A stretch of DNA of 64,000 bases from an uncultured Lachnospiraceae bacterium. Its GTDB lineage: Bacteria; Bacillota; Clostridia; Lachnospirales; Lachnospiraceae. The notes under the pieces were generated by a model. It did no database searches. It worked only from the letters and a program-made list of their open reading frames with translations, and was not told the DNA's origin. The DNA is taken from assembly GCA_902761225.1 (NCBI GenBank), contig CACWJQ010000005.1:1-64000 (forward strand), in the 5' to 3' direction. Below are positions 16,713 through 24,730 of this stretch, piece by piece (position 1 is the stretch's first letter; every line of letters begins with the position of its first letter). The position numbers were made by a program, and so were the translations under genes.

Positions 16713-17447
16713 TCATTTCCTGTAACTTACCGTAACGCCGTCTGCCATGGGAAGTATGGAAGATGAAAGCTCAGGATGAACGCTTACCGCGCTTAAGTAC
16801 TCTCTCATCCTGTCATGTATGGTCCTGTCCCTCCGCCTCACCGCATATCTGGACTCGATAACATCCCCGTCCTGCATGCAGTTATCAGCCACAAGAAGGC
16901 CTCCGTGCCTCAGCACTCTCACTATCTGTGGGAGCAGGATGATATACTGTCCCTTTGCCGCATCCAGAAAAACAAAGTCATATGCTTCATCCTCAAGTTC
17001 AGGCAATATATCCTCTGCATTTCCCTCGCAGAGAGTTATGCTTCCAAAATGCCTGACACGGTACTTATCCTCCCCTGTCCGGGCAGCTGTATCACCGGCC
17101 GGATCACCGTCTGCCGCACACTCTGACACATCAGCCTTCGTACTGCTCATGCATCCTGCAAGATTCTCCCTTGCCGTAACAAGCCTCGGCTCATAATTTT
17201 CAATGGTGGTGATATGCGCATCCGGTGCATACTCATGCATGAGAAGAGAGGAAAAGCCTACTGCGGTTCCTATCTCCAGTATGTTCTGCGGCTTTGCATA
17301 CCTCATCATGAATCTCAGAAAGCCCTGGACAGATGGCCTTATGATGGGAATACCGTTTTCAAGAGCATTTTCCCTGATATTCATCAGATAGTCCGGAAGC
17401 TGCTCCTGGGTGAGGTCTATGTATTTTTCCGTACGGTTAATGTTCAT
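16713..17447 (-). CDS. trmR: SAM-dependent O-methyltransferase, probable tRNA 5-hydroxyuridine methyltransferase TrmR
   Basis: A 244-residue class I methyltransferase. The SAM motif is ILEIGTAVGFSSLLM (about 56-70), followed by ITTIENY and the metal-binding region DFVFLDAAKGQY, as in catechol-type O-methyltransferases. Bacillus YrrM (TrmR), of this family and in the same gene position, methylates 5-hydroxyuridine at the tRNA wobble base to mo5U. It carries an insert of about 35 residues after the second SAM motif (about 105-135, SSTKADVSECAADGDPAG..) compared with the usual family layout. A terminator-like hairpin lies 13 bp before its start. Confidence 0.85.
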   Translation of the reverse strand: MNINRTEKYIDLTQEQLPDYLMNIRENALENGIPIIRPSVQGFLRFMMRYAKPQNILEIGTAVGFSSLLMHEYAPDAHITTIENYEPRLVTARENLAGCMSSTKADVSECAADGDPAGDTAARTGEDKYRVRHFGSITLCEGNAEDILPELEDEAYDFVFLDAAKGQYIILLPQIVRVLRHGGLLVADNCMQDGDVIESRYAVRRRDRTIHDRMREYLSAVSVHPELSSSILPMADGVTVSYRK

Positions 17448-17460
17448 GATAATCCTGAAA

Positions 17461-17483
17461 AGGGCGCCCGATACGGACGCCCT
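17461..17483 (-). terminator. Terminator or attenuator just before trmR
   Basis: On the minus strand a 10-bp GC-rich stem (AGGGCGTCCG / CGGGCGCCCT, one G-U pair) with a 3-base loop is followed by TTTTC. It lies 14 bp after the stop of the mltG-like gene and only 13 bp before the trmR ATG, overlapping its ribosome-site region. Confidence 0.75.
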
Positions 17484-17497
17484 GTTATATGATTTCC

Positions 17498-18007
17498 TTA
17501 TGGATTGGCGGGAAGAACATTTTCCTCAAGATCCGGATTAGTTCCCTCAAGTGCATCAAGGCTTTCTGCCGCCTCTTCAGCTGACGGAAGGAGCAATTCC
17601 TGCCGCTGTTCTTCCTCGAGTTCCCTGGCCGCTGTTGCTTCTGCCATCTGCCGGAACATCTCTTCGGCAGTCTGCTCGGTACTGAACACATAGGTTCCGC
17701 CCTTTACTCCCTCGCGGTACTCGGAAGCATAATACTGCAGTGCAAAAAGAATGGGATCCCTTGAAAGTCCCTTGGATACGAACAGATCTCCGAGTTCCCT
17801 GGCATTAAAGTCCACAGGAACCTCAACCATAACGTCACGTCCGTAGCCCTCGAGAGCAACCGGTTCCTCGGTGAAAACCCTGTATCCGAGGTCGTAGCAT
17901 CTGGACGCTCCCTTGACGACAAAATATATTATTATTGCCCACATTGCGACCCTGAACACCATGTCCAGAAACGAAAGTGATAAAAAGAAAACCTTCCTCT
18001 TGTTCAT
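17498..18007 (-). CDS. Membrane protein resembling the N-terminal part of MltG, without the catalytic domain
   Basis: A 169-residue protein with one membrane segment (about 15-37). After it comes a region like the LysM-like subdomain of MltG (VEVPVDFNARELGDLFVSKGLSRDPILFALQYYASEYREGVKGGTYVFS), then an acidic tail. The YceG catalytic domain of MltG, an endolytic murein transglycosylase, is absent. In Bacillus the full-length mltG homologue yrrL sits exactly here, before trmR, so this looks like a stably shortened relative. The ATG at 18007 has AAGGA six bases upstream; a GTG one codon earlier is the alternative. Confidence 0.75.
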   Translation of the reverse strand: MNKRKVFFLSLSFLDMVFRVAMWAIIIYFVVKGASRCYDLGYRVFTEEPVALEGYGRDVMVEVPVDFNARELGDLFVSKGLSRDPILFALQYYASEYREGVKGGTYVFSTEQTAEEMFRQMAEATAARELEEEQRQELLLPSAEEAAESLDALEGTNPDLEENVLPANP

Positions 18008-18016
18008 CACAGATCC

Positions 18017-18337
18017 TTATTCAAAATCAATTGCTTCGGTGATCCTGTAACTTATATCCTGGATCATCCTGCACAGAGCAAGCTCGGCATCAAGAAAAGT
18101 ATCAACCCTCTGGTCCGAAGCCCTGAATCCTACCAGCTCGGATCTGAACTGGTCATACTCGTTCAGGTCGATATCCTCGGATTGCTGAAAATTATAATTC
18201 CTCTGCCTGAAATCATCAACCCTGCGCTTCAGATCCGGGTCCTTGTTCAGTTCCTCCAGAGCGCTTCTGTACTCTTTGTAGATATCCGTATCCTTGAGGA
18301 ATCCTATGAAGTTGTCAATTGCCTCATCCAGATTCAC
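18017..18337 (-). CDS. YlbF/YmcA family protein
   Basis: A 106-residue all-helical protein of the YlbF/YmcA (DUF964) family, with the typical start LDEAIDNFIGFLKDTDIYKEYRSALEELNKDPDL. In Bacillus, YlbF with YmcA and YaaT forms the Y-complex, which works with RNase Y in mRNA maturation. It lies 11 bp after an RNase J gene, so a role in RNA processing is plausible here too, by inference from context. Confidence 0.87.
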   Translation of the reverse strand: MNLDEAIDNFIGFLKDTDIYKEYRSALEELNKDPDLKRRVDDFRQRNYNFQQSEDIDLNEYDQFRSELVGFRASDQRVDTFLDAELALCRMIQDISYRITEAIDFE

Positions 18338-18348
18338 TTAAGACTCTC

Positions 18349-20046
18349 CTACACTTCCTCTATTATGGGAAGGATCATAGGCTTACGCTTCAGATTTTTC
18401 CATACAAAATCGCCCATAGCATCCCTTACGGCTGTCTTGATGGTGTTCCAGTCGGCTCCGTCATCGAGGCATTCCTCTACTATGGACTGTGCCACAGCCT
18501 CAGCCTCCGCTATAAGATCCTCGGATTCCTTGATATATACGAATCCTCTGGATACCACATCGGGACCTGCTATAAGCTGACCCTCGGAAGTGATCGCCAT
18601 GCAGACTATTATTATACCATCGGCTGCAAGTCTCTGCCTGTCACGAAGTACCACATTGCCGACATCGCCTATTCCGGATCCGTCAACAAGAATGTCTCCA
18701 ACGGGAACCTTGCCACACACCTCCGCACTATCAGGGGTAAGCTCCAGCACATCTCCGCTGGAAAGGATTCTGATCCTGTCCTTGGTAAATCCCAGGTCTC
18801 TTGCGATCTTGGCCTGAGCCATAAGGTGCTTGTATTCTCCGTGAACGGGCACGGAGAACTTCGGCTGTACAAGACTGTATATAAGCTTTATCTCCTCCTG
18901 GCATGCATGTCCGGAGACATGTACATCCTGAAAGACGACATTGACGCCCTTCTGAAGGAGCTGGTTGATTATCCTGGTAACGGGCTTCTCATTTCCCGGA
19001 ATGGGGTGGGATGAGAAGATGACCGTGTCTCCCGCTCCGATGGTGATCTTCCTGTGGGTTCCGTCAGCCATTCTCGAAAGAGCGGCCATGCTCTCTCCCT
19101 GGCTTCCCGTAGTGATGATGACCTGTCTGTCGGCAGGTATCTCCTTCATCTCATCAAGAGTGACCAGGGTATTTTCCGGTATCTCGATACATTCAAGCCT
19201 CTGGGCGGTATCGATTATGTTCACCATGCTGCGGCCCTCGACGGCAACCTTTCTGCCGAATTTGTAGGCCGTATTGATGATCTGACGCACCCTGTCCACG
19301 TTGGATGCAAAGGTCGCAACGAAGATCCTTGACTTCTTATTTTCCTCGAAGAGGTTATCGAAGATCGGTGCCAGGGTTTTCTCCGAAGGAGTAAATCCGG
19401 GGCGCTCCGCATTTGTGGAATCGCACAGGAGTGCCAGAACTCCCTTCTTGCCTATCTCTGCGAATCTCTGAAGATCTATGGCATCACCGTAAACCGGTGT
19501 GTAGTCAACCTTGAAATCGCCTGTATGCACAACGCATCCCACAGGTGAATATATGGCAAGTGCCGCTGCATCCACTATGCTGTGGTTGGTGCGTATGAAC
19601 TCGACTCTGAAGCACCCAAGATTGATGGACTGACCGAAGGTTACTACCTTGCGTCTTACGCTGTCCATGAGCTTGGGGCCCTGCAGGGAATGCTCCCTGT
19701 CATACTCCTCGAACTTGTGCTCGATAAGTGCCATCGTAAGCCTTGTGGCATAAACAGGTGCGTTCACCTGTGCGAGTGTATAGGCGATGGAGCCTATATG
19801 GTCCTCGTGACCGTGGGTTATGACAAAGCCCTTGAGCTTATCATAATTGTCCTTAAGATATGTTACGTCAGGTATGACAAGGTCTATACCGAGCATGTCT
19901 CCCTGCGGAAATGCAAGTCCGCAGTCCACAACTATTATACTGTCTTCATATTCGAAGGCAGTGATATTCATCCCGATCTGCTCAAGTCCTCCAAGGGGGA
20001 TTATCTTAAGCTTTGATGTCGGGATCTCTTTATTACAGTTACTCAA
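18349..20046 (-). CDS. rnj: Ribonuclease J
   Basis: A 565-residue metallo-beta-lactamase/beta-CASP nuclease that processes and degrades RNA from the 5' end. The metal motif is HGHEDHIG (H78, H80, D82, H83); further family blocks are HTGDFKVDYTPV, LLCDSTNA and FSSHPIPGNEKP, and the C-terminal RNase J domain is present. The start is a TTG at 20046 preceded by AAAGGA; no ATG fits. It lies inside the ireB-to-trhP cluster, where Bacillus has no such gene. Confidence 0.96.
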   Translation of the reverse strand: MSNCNKEIPTSKLKIIPLGGLEQIGMNITAFEYEDSIIVVDCGLAFPQGDMLGIDLVIPDVTYLKDNYDKLKGFVITHGHEDHIGSIAYTLAQVNAPVYATRLTMALIEHKFEEYDREHSLQGPKLMDSVRRKVVTFGQSINLGCFRVEFIRTNHSIVDAAALAIYSPVGCVVHTGDFKVDYTPVYGDAIDLQRFAEIGKKGVLALLCDSTNAERPGFTPSEKTLAPIFDNLFEENKKSRIFVATFASNVDRVRQIINTAYKFGRKVAVEGRSMVNIIDTAQRLECIEIPENTLVTLDEMKEIPADRQVIITTGSQGESMAALSRMADGTHRKITIGAGDTVIFSSHPIPGNEKPVTRIINQLLQKGVNVVFQDVHVSGHACQEEIKLIYSLVQPKFSVPVHGEYKHLMAQAKIARDLGFTKDRIRILSSGDVLELTPDSAEVCGKVPVGDILVDGSGIGDVGNVVLRDRQRLAADGIIIVCMAITSEGQLIAGPDVVSRGFVYIKESEDLIAEAEAVAQSIVEECLDDGADWNTIKTAVRDAMGDFVWKNLKRKPMILPIIEEV

Positions 20047-20120
20047 TTACATTTTCCTTTCTTTGCGGAAAGAAAACCTTCTGACTGCCGGTGTCTGCCA
20101 TGAGCCGTGCAGGACCGGAT

Positions 20121-20432
20121 TCATTCATCCTCAGGGTCTCTCTCAAGGGAGACATCGTCAAGAAGATCCTCAAAGACAGGTGCCAGGGCATCGAGCTCGG
20201 CGTCGTCAGATACGATCACATATCTGCTCTCCTCTTCGCCCTCTTCAGACACGTCCTTAAGGATAAGAGCCTCTCCGTCGCCTTCCTCGAAATCAGTGAC
20301 CAGGATATAGTTATATCCTCCGAGCCTGGTCTGTTCGAGAACGAAGAATTCCACGGGGTCCGCTCCGTCCGGTTTAAAGATTATCTTCTCCAGTTTTCTT
20401 TCTTCTACTTCATTATTATTTTCAGTGTTCAT
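20121..20432 (-). CDS. DUF1292 protein
   Basis: A 103-residue acidic cytoplasmic protein of the DUF1292 (YrzB-like) family, with the conserved pattern IIFKPDGADPVEFFVLEQTRLGGYNYILV. Function unknown. The ATG at 20432 is chosen because GGGGTG lies five bases before it; an ATG 12 codons earlier overlaps ruvX. It follows ruvX as in many Firmicutes. Confidence 0.87.
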   Translation of the reverse strand: MNTENNNEVEERKLEKIIFKPDGADPVEFFVLEQTRLGGYNYILVTDFEEGDGEALILKDVSEEGEEESRYVIVSDDAELDALAPVFEDLLDDVSLERDPEDE

Positions 20433-20464
20433 GGTTTCACCCCATCTTCCACTATTACAGATAT

Positions 20465-20914
20465 TCACGCCTTCCGGTCGTATATCTCCCGGTTCATATA
20501 GCTCTGCAGGATCAGCTGCGCCGCTATCATATCCACGTACTTCTTGTGATCCTTCTTCGGAACTCCTGCTTCATCCATGATCTCGTCAGCTTCAACCGTG
20601 GTAAGCCGCTCGTCCTCCATGATCACGGGAAGCCCCGTACGTCTCTTTACATTCTCGGCGAATTCGGCAGTAAGCCTTACCCTCTCCCCCTCATCGCCGG
20701 AGGGCATCAGGGGATTGCCGATCACGATGGTTCCCACATCATACTGAAGGATCAGTTCCTCTATCCTTGCATAGGTCCTGCGCAGCTTGGTCGGATGCTC
20801 ACGCCTTATTATCTCCACCGGCTCCGCTGCAAGAAAAAGCGGGTCGCTGACCGCAACACCTACCGTCTTCGACCCGAAATCAAGACCCATTAATCTCTTT
20901 TTGCTCTCTTCCAT
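20465..20914 (-). CDS. ruvX: Putative pre-16S rRNA nuclease / Holliday junction resolvase-like YqgF
   Basis: A 149-residue RNase H-fold protein. Motifs are MGLDFGSKTVGVAVSD (catalytic D), IVIGNPLMPSGDEGER, DERLTTVEAD and KKYVDMIAAQLILQSYM. YqgF trims the 5' end of 16S rRNA in E. coli; the older name RuvX implies junction resolution. It lies between ireB and the DUF1292 gene, the conserved order in Firmicutes. Confidence 0.94.
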   Translation of the reverse strand: MEESKKRLMGLDFGSKTVGVAVSDPLFLAAEPVEIIRREHPTKLRRTYARIEELILQYDVGTIVIGNPLMPSGDEGERVRLTAEFAENVKRRTGLPVIMEDERLTTVEADEIMDEAGVPKKDHKKYVDMIAAQLILQSYMNREIYDRKA

Positions 20915-20976
20915 AAAATCCGTTTCCGCAGGCTGTCGTTACAGTCGTCAGGCATTCCTTAACTGACAGCTAAGCT

Positions 20977-21240
20977 TTAGTCCCAGCCCTTGCTTGCGAT
21001 ATACTCAAGGAGAAGCTCCTCCACAAGCTCATCACGCTCAACCTTCATGATAAGAGATCTTGCTCCCTTGTGGCTGGTTATGTATGTGGGATCTCCGCTC
21101 ATAATGTAACCGACGATCTGGTTGACAGGATTGTATCCCTTTTCCTGAAGTGCCTCATATACTTCTCCGAGAACCTCAGCTGCTCCCGAATCATCCACAG
21201 GCACCTCGAAAAACTGAGTATGTGTCTTATCAACTGCCAT
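20977..21240 (-). CDS. IreB-family regulatory phosphoprotein
   Basis: An 87-residue protein of the IreB (DUF965) family, with the typical opening THTQFFEVP and [28 protein letters not shown]. In Enterococcus IreB is phosphorylated by the Ser/Thr kinase IreK and affects cephalosporin resistance. The likely phospho-threonine is near the N-terminus. The ATG at 21240 sits behind GGGAGGTGA; the TTG five codons upstream lies before it. First gene of the cluster, with its own promoter. Confidence 0.93.
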   Translation of the reverse strand: MAVDKTHTQFFEVPVDDSGAAEVLGEVYEALQEKGYNPVNQIVGYIMSGDPTYITSHKGARSLIMKVERDELVEELLLEYIASKGWD

Positions 21241-21321
21241 CAGATCACCTCCCAAATCCCCTTAAGAAACCCTTCACACTCTTTTTACAGGGCAAAGGTT
21301 TCCATATTTCATACATAGATG

Positions 21322-21350
21322 ATTTTACCCCATAAATGCGATGATTTCAA
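21322..21350 (-). promoter_or_regulatory. Promoter of the ireB cluster
   Basis: On the minus strand: TTGAAA (21345-21350), 17-bp spacer, TAAAAT (21322-21327), about 80 bases before the ireB start. It may serve all genes through to the attenuator at 17461-17483. Confidence 0.8.
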
Positions 21351-21542
21351 GTTTTGCAGATTCCACGATTGCATCTCCTACACAATAAATACGTGCTCAA
21401 TCAGAAAAAGCAAAGCCATACCTTAACATATTATATTGCGCATGTTTTGTACTTCTGATAATTCGCTTAACGCCTCCAATATTGCTAACCTCCAAGTTTC
21501 GCTTGGATATTTATATTGTTCCACTAGTTTAATCAAGAACAT
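21351..21542. other. AT-rich spacer between the ireB promoter and the tandem paralogues
   Basis: No open frame of note and no strong promoter. A weak 6-bp hairpin (TCCAAG / CTTGGA, 21491-21507) lies 36 bp beyond the stop of the next gene but has no U tract. This marks the left border of an AT-rich insert reaching to about 23.0 kb. Confidence 0.5.
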
Positions 21543-22163
21543 TTACTCAGGTCTTTTGAGAATTTCGATTATAGAAAGATCTTCAGCATCATAAACCGAT
21601 ATAAGGTTAAGATTCGGCCATACAGCAAACCAATCAGTTCCGTCTTCTAAAGCTTTATCCTGTAGTTCCTTGGGAATCTCCAATTCTTTTATCCCCTCCA
21701 TGCATTCATAATATGTCGAACAATCATTCCAGAAATTATAATCCAACCATTGGCTTGAAATACAGAGTCTGTAGAAACCATTATAATATTTTTCATCAGT
21801 TTCTGTTTTTGAATAATTATACAGACAAAAGGCCGCTGCCGCAGTTCCTGCACTATCAAGAACAACCACTTCCACATTGTTGCCAGCATAACAAATACTA
21901 TTATTCAATATACTGAAAAATTCCTTTAGAGACTCTTTTGATTTTTTATTAATAATAAAATTATATCTTAACGTATTCTCATTATTGATATCATTGCCAA
22001 TGTATGTATAATAATCGTTCATTTCTGAAACGATTTTCTCCGAAAAATCATCACTCGGTTTTACATTTCTGAATGTTCCAAAAGGTCGAAACCACAACAA
22101 AAATATGATGACTCCCACCATAAAACAGCTAAGACAAACACAAATTATTACCTTCTTTTTCAT
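21543..22163 (-). CDS. Membrane-anchored protein of unknown function, paralogue 1
   Basis: A 206-residue protein I do not recognise. One N-terminal membrane segment (about 4-24), then a soluble outer domain. It shares a pattern with the next upstream gene: KPSDDFSE...YIG near the start, and GIKELEIP..DGTDWFAVWPNL..VYDAEDLSII at the end. Both genes are much richer in A+T than their surroundings. The ribosome site is weak. It may be recently acquired; function unknown. Confidence 0.75.
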   Translation of the reverse strand: MKKKVIICVCLSCFMVGVIIFLLWFRPFGTFRNVKPSDDFSEKIVSEMNDYYTYIGNDINNENTLRYNFIINKKSKESLKEFFSILNNSICYAGNNVEVVVLDSAGTAAAAFCLYNYSKTETDEKYYNGFYRLCISSQWLDYNFWNDCSTYYECMEGIKELEIPKELQDKALEDGTDWFAVWPNLNLISVYDAEDLSIIEILKRPE

Positions 22164-22297
22164 CTATATGAATACTCCAGTATATTCGAAAAATAACTCA
22201 TTTTTTCAGCAAATTTGTCGTAATTTATGAAATATAATCCGTCATTACTAGCAACTTCAAGTATGCAATTTTTCATTATCAGCTTCTTGCCTTCTTA

Positions 22298-22906
22298 TCA
22301 CTCACCCGATATTTCCGATACTATAGACCCATCACTTGCATCATACACTATGACCTTCTCCAACTCAGGCCACACTTCAAACCAATCAATCCCTTCATCA
22401 TCCGCTTTTGTTTGTATACTATCCGGTATGATCAAAACACGTATGCCTTTAAATTCTGTATATGTATATGGATCTCGCCATTTTTCATCTATAGCTCCAT
22501 ATACTGACTGTATATGCAGACAATTTGCATGACTAAATGTATCTGGTTGGTCTTCGGCAAATAAAGCATAATTTTTTAAATAAAACAAAGGGGCATATAC
22601 ACCATTACTGGTTTCTTGAAAAAAAGAAAACTGTACAAGCTTATTGTCCTGAAGATCAAATTCTATTATTGTATCTAGAATTTCATCAAATGATTGAGGA
22701 TCTTGTTTTCTAATCAAATAGCTGTATTCATATCCATAATCATTTTTTCCTATCTCTCTTTTCCCGATATACCAAAAATCATCATCAATAACATCCATCA
22801 ATGTTTCTGAAATATCATCATCAGGTTTAGAATTACTATGAAAAACTACTCCTCCTCCGCATCCACATAAAACAATCAACAAAAAAAGAAAAAGTATTTT
22901 CTTCAT
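22298..22906 (-). CDS. Lipoprotein of unknown function, paralogue 2
   Basis: A 202-residue lipoprotein: MKKILFLFLLIVLCGC ends in a lipobox with the modified Cys at about residue 16. The rest is outside the membrane. It is a diverged copy of the neighbouring gene, sharing KPDDDISE...YIG and GIRVLIIP..EGIDWFEVWPEL..VYDASDGSIV. A good AGAGGTAG ribosome site precedes the ATG. AT-rich like its partner. No known family recognised. Confidence 0.8.
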   Translation of the reverse strand: MKKILFLFLLIVLCGCGGGVVFHSNSKPDDDISETLMDVIDDDFWYIGKREIGKNDYGYEYSYLIRKQDPQSFDEILDTIIEFDLQDNKLVQFSFFQETSNGVYAPLFYLKNYALFAEDQPDTFSHANCLHIQSVYGAIDEKWRDPYTYTEFKGIRVLIIPDSIQTKADDEGIDWFEVWPELEKVIVYDASDGSIVSEISGE

Positions 22907-23111
22907 CTAACTACCTCTAATATATTTGTAAATAAATCATAGTCGTGCAAGTAAGCACCGTTAATGTAATAACTTGCAATACTTATTATAATTTAAATGT
23001 ACCACATAGTTGCCTACACCGCCCATAACTGTTAAAATGTCACACGCACGGTATGCGTGTACATGGCGACAGGTCCTGCTTACAAAACAGGCCGGACTGC
23101 GAGGTTATATT

Positions 23112-24323
23112 ATGAACAAGTCTATTTTCAATACATTCCTGATAAAATACGCCGAGATTGCCATAAAGGGCAATAACAGGTACATCTTTGAGGATGCTCT
23201 TGTTGCGCACATTAACGCCGCAATGAAGACCATTCCCGGCAGATACCGCACCCGCAAGACACCCGGAAGGATATTCCTTGAGTGCTCCGATGATAACGGC
23301 GGCGGAAAGTATGATTTTGATACAGTGGTGGACAAGCTCACCCACATATTCGGCATCGTCCACATATGCCCGGTCGTGGTATCCGAGGACGAGGGCGAAG
23401 AGCTCCTTAGGGAAAAGTCCGTGAACTACTGGCGGGATATGTACGGGGACGACGCTTCCTTTACATTCAAGGTCCAGTGCAGAAGAGGCAAGAAAAACTA
23501 TCCCCTCAACTCCATGGAGATCTCCGCAGATGTGGGAGAAGCCATCATCGGCGCTTTCCCCGACATGAAGGTTGATGTCCACAAGCCCGACAAGTTCCTC
23601 AATGTAGAGATCCGCGACAAGGTATATCTCTATTCGGAATCCATCCCCGGTCCCGGCGGAATGCCTGTGGGAACAGGCGGAAAGGGAATGCTCCTTCTGT
23701 CAGGCGGTATCGACTCACCCGTTGCGGGATACATGATCTCAAAGCGCGGAGTTTCGGTGGATGCGGTGTATTTTAACGCGCCTCCCTATACCTCCGAGCG
23801 TGCAAAGCAGAAGGTGATCGACCTTGCGAAGATCATCTCCGCCTACACAGGTCCCATCAATCTTCACATCATCAACTTCACGGACATACAGCTGGCCATC
23901 TACGAGAAATGCCCTCACGACGAGCTGACCATAATAATGCGCCGTTACATGATGAGGATCGCAGAGCATCTCGCATATGAGAACGGATGCCAGTGCCTTG
24001 TCACCGGAGAAAGTGTGGGACAGGTCGCTTCCCAGACCCTACACTCCCTGGTCTCCACCAATGAAGTCTGTACCCTGCCCGTGCTCAGACCCCTGATCGC
24101 ATTTGATAAACAGGACATCGTAGAGATCTCAGAGAAGATAGACACCTATGAAACCTCAATCCTTCCCTATGAGGACTGCTGCACCATCTTCGTGGCCAAG
24201 CACCCCGTGACCCATCCTCTCGTTAATGTCATCAGGAAACACGAGCTGCTCCTTGCGGATGTCATCGATGACCTCCTTGCAAAGGCATACGAGACCGATG
24301 AGATCATAGAAATTGGAAAATAA
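23112..24323 (+). CDS. thiI: tRNA 4-thiouridine synthetase ThiI
   Basis: ThiI adenylates U8 of tRNA and transfers sulfur from a cysteine desulfurase; it can also feed thiamine thiazole synthesis. The 403-residue product has a THUMP domain (about 60-165) and a PP-loop ATPase with SGGIDSPVAG (about 195-204), ending near the C-terminus without the rhodanese domain of E. coli ThiI, as usual in Firmicutes. The ATG at 23112 is behind GCGAGG; the open frame reaches 34 codons further but that part has no family match. A cysteine desulfurase lies 3 kb away. Confidence 0.96.
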   Translation: MNKSIFNTFLIKYAEIAIKGNNRYIFEDALVAHINAAMKTIPGRYRTRKTPGRIFLECSDDNGGGKYDFDTVVDKLTHIFGIVHICPVVVSEDEGEELLREKSVNYWRDMYGDDASFTFKVQCRRGKKNYPLNSMEISADVGEAIIGAFPDMKVDVHKPDKFLNVEIRDKVYLYSESIPGPGGMPVGTGGKGMLLLSGGIDSPVAGYMISKRGVSVDAVYFNAPPYTSERAKQKVIDLAKIISAYTGPINLHIINFTDIQLAIYEKCPHDELTIIMRRYMMRIAEHLAYENGCQCLVTGESVGQVASQTLHSLVSTNEVCTLPVLRPLIAFDKQDIVEISEKIDTYETSILPYEDCCTIFVAKHPVTHPLVNVIRKHELLLADVIDDLLAKAYETDEIIEIGK

Positions 24324-24334
24324 TGAAAATAAAA

Positions 24335-24360
24335 AAGCCGGCGGCAAATGCCACCGGCTT
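24335..24360. terminator. Terminator between thiI and the HPr-like gene
   Basis: A 12-bp stem (AAGCCGGCGGCA / TGCCACCGGCTT, one mismatch) with a 2-base loop between convergent genes. On the minus strand it is followed by TTTTTTATTTT, so it serves mainly the HPr-like gene. Confidence 0.88.
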
Positions 24361-24380
24361 CCATATCACAACGGGATGTA

Positions 24381-24611
24381 TTATACCTGATACTGCTTAA
24401 GAACCTCGAGTACATCCTCAGCTCCGCCCTCGGTGTGGATATTGAGGTCGATGGGCTTGGAAAGATCAAGGCTGAAGATACCCATGATGGACTTTGCATC
24501 AATTACGTATCTTCCGGATACAAGGTCGAAATCATACTCGAACTTGGTGATATCATTTACAAAACTCTTTACCTTATCAATTGAATTGAGAGAAATCTTT
24601 ACTGTTTTCAT
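24381..24611 (-). CDS. HPr-like protein lacking the phosphoryl-transfer histidine (1)
   Basis: A 76-residue HPr-fold protein. The helix-2 region AKSIMGIFSLDL matches the Ser46 site of HPr, with the serine at residue 41. The usual GLHARPA loop carrying His15 is absent; the equivalent stretch is LNSIDKVKS. It therefore cannot pass PTS phosphate but could still be phosphorylated by HprK (encoded at 48.9 kb), like Bacillus Crh. A strong AAGGAGGTAA ribosome site, own promoter and terminator. The regulatory role is inference. Confidence 0.82.
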   Translation of the reverse strand: MKTVKISLNSIDKVKSFVNDITKFEYDFDLVSGRYVIDAKSIMGIFSLDLSKPIDLNIHTEGGAEDVLEVLKQYQV

Positions 24612-24668
24612 GTTGAGTTACCTCCTTATTTCTCTGATACTTAATCGTTTTCCCGTTGCTACGATTGA

Positions 24669-24697
24669 ATGATATAGTACCGTCAAAAAATTGTCAA
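24669..24697 (-). promoter_or_regulatory. Promoter of the HPr-like gene (1)
   Basis: On the minus strand: TTGACA (24692-24697), 17-bp spacer, TATCAT (24669-24674). The -35 box is a perfect consensus, suggesting strong expression. The start would be about 50 bases before the ATG. Confidence 0.8.
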
Positions 24698-24730
24698 TGC
24701 CGCTGAGCCCTAAAAGAAAACCAAACTTTT

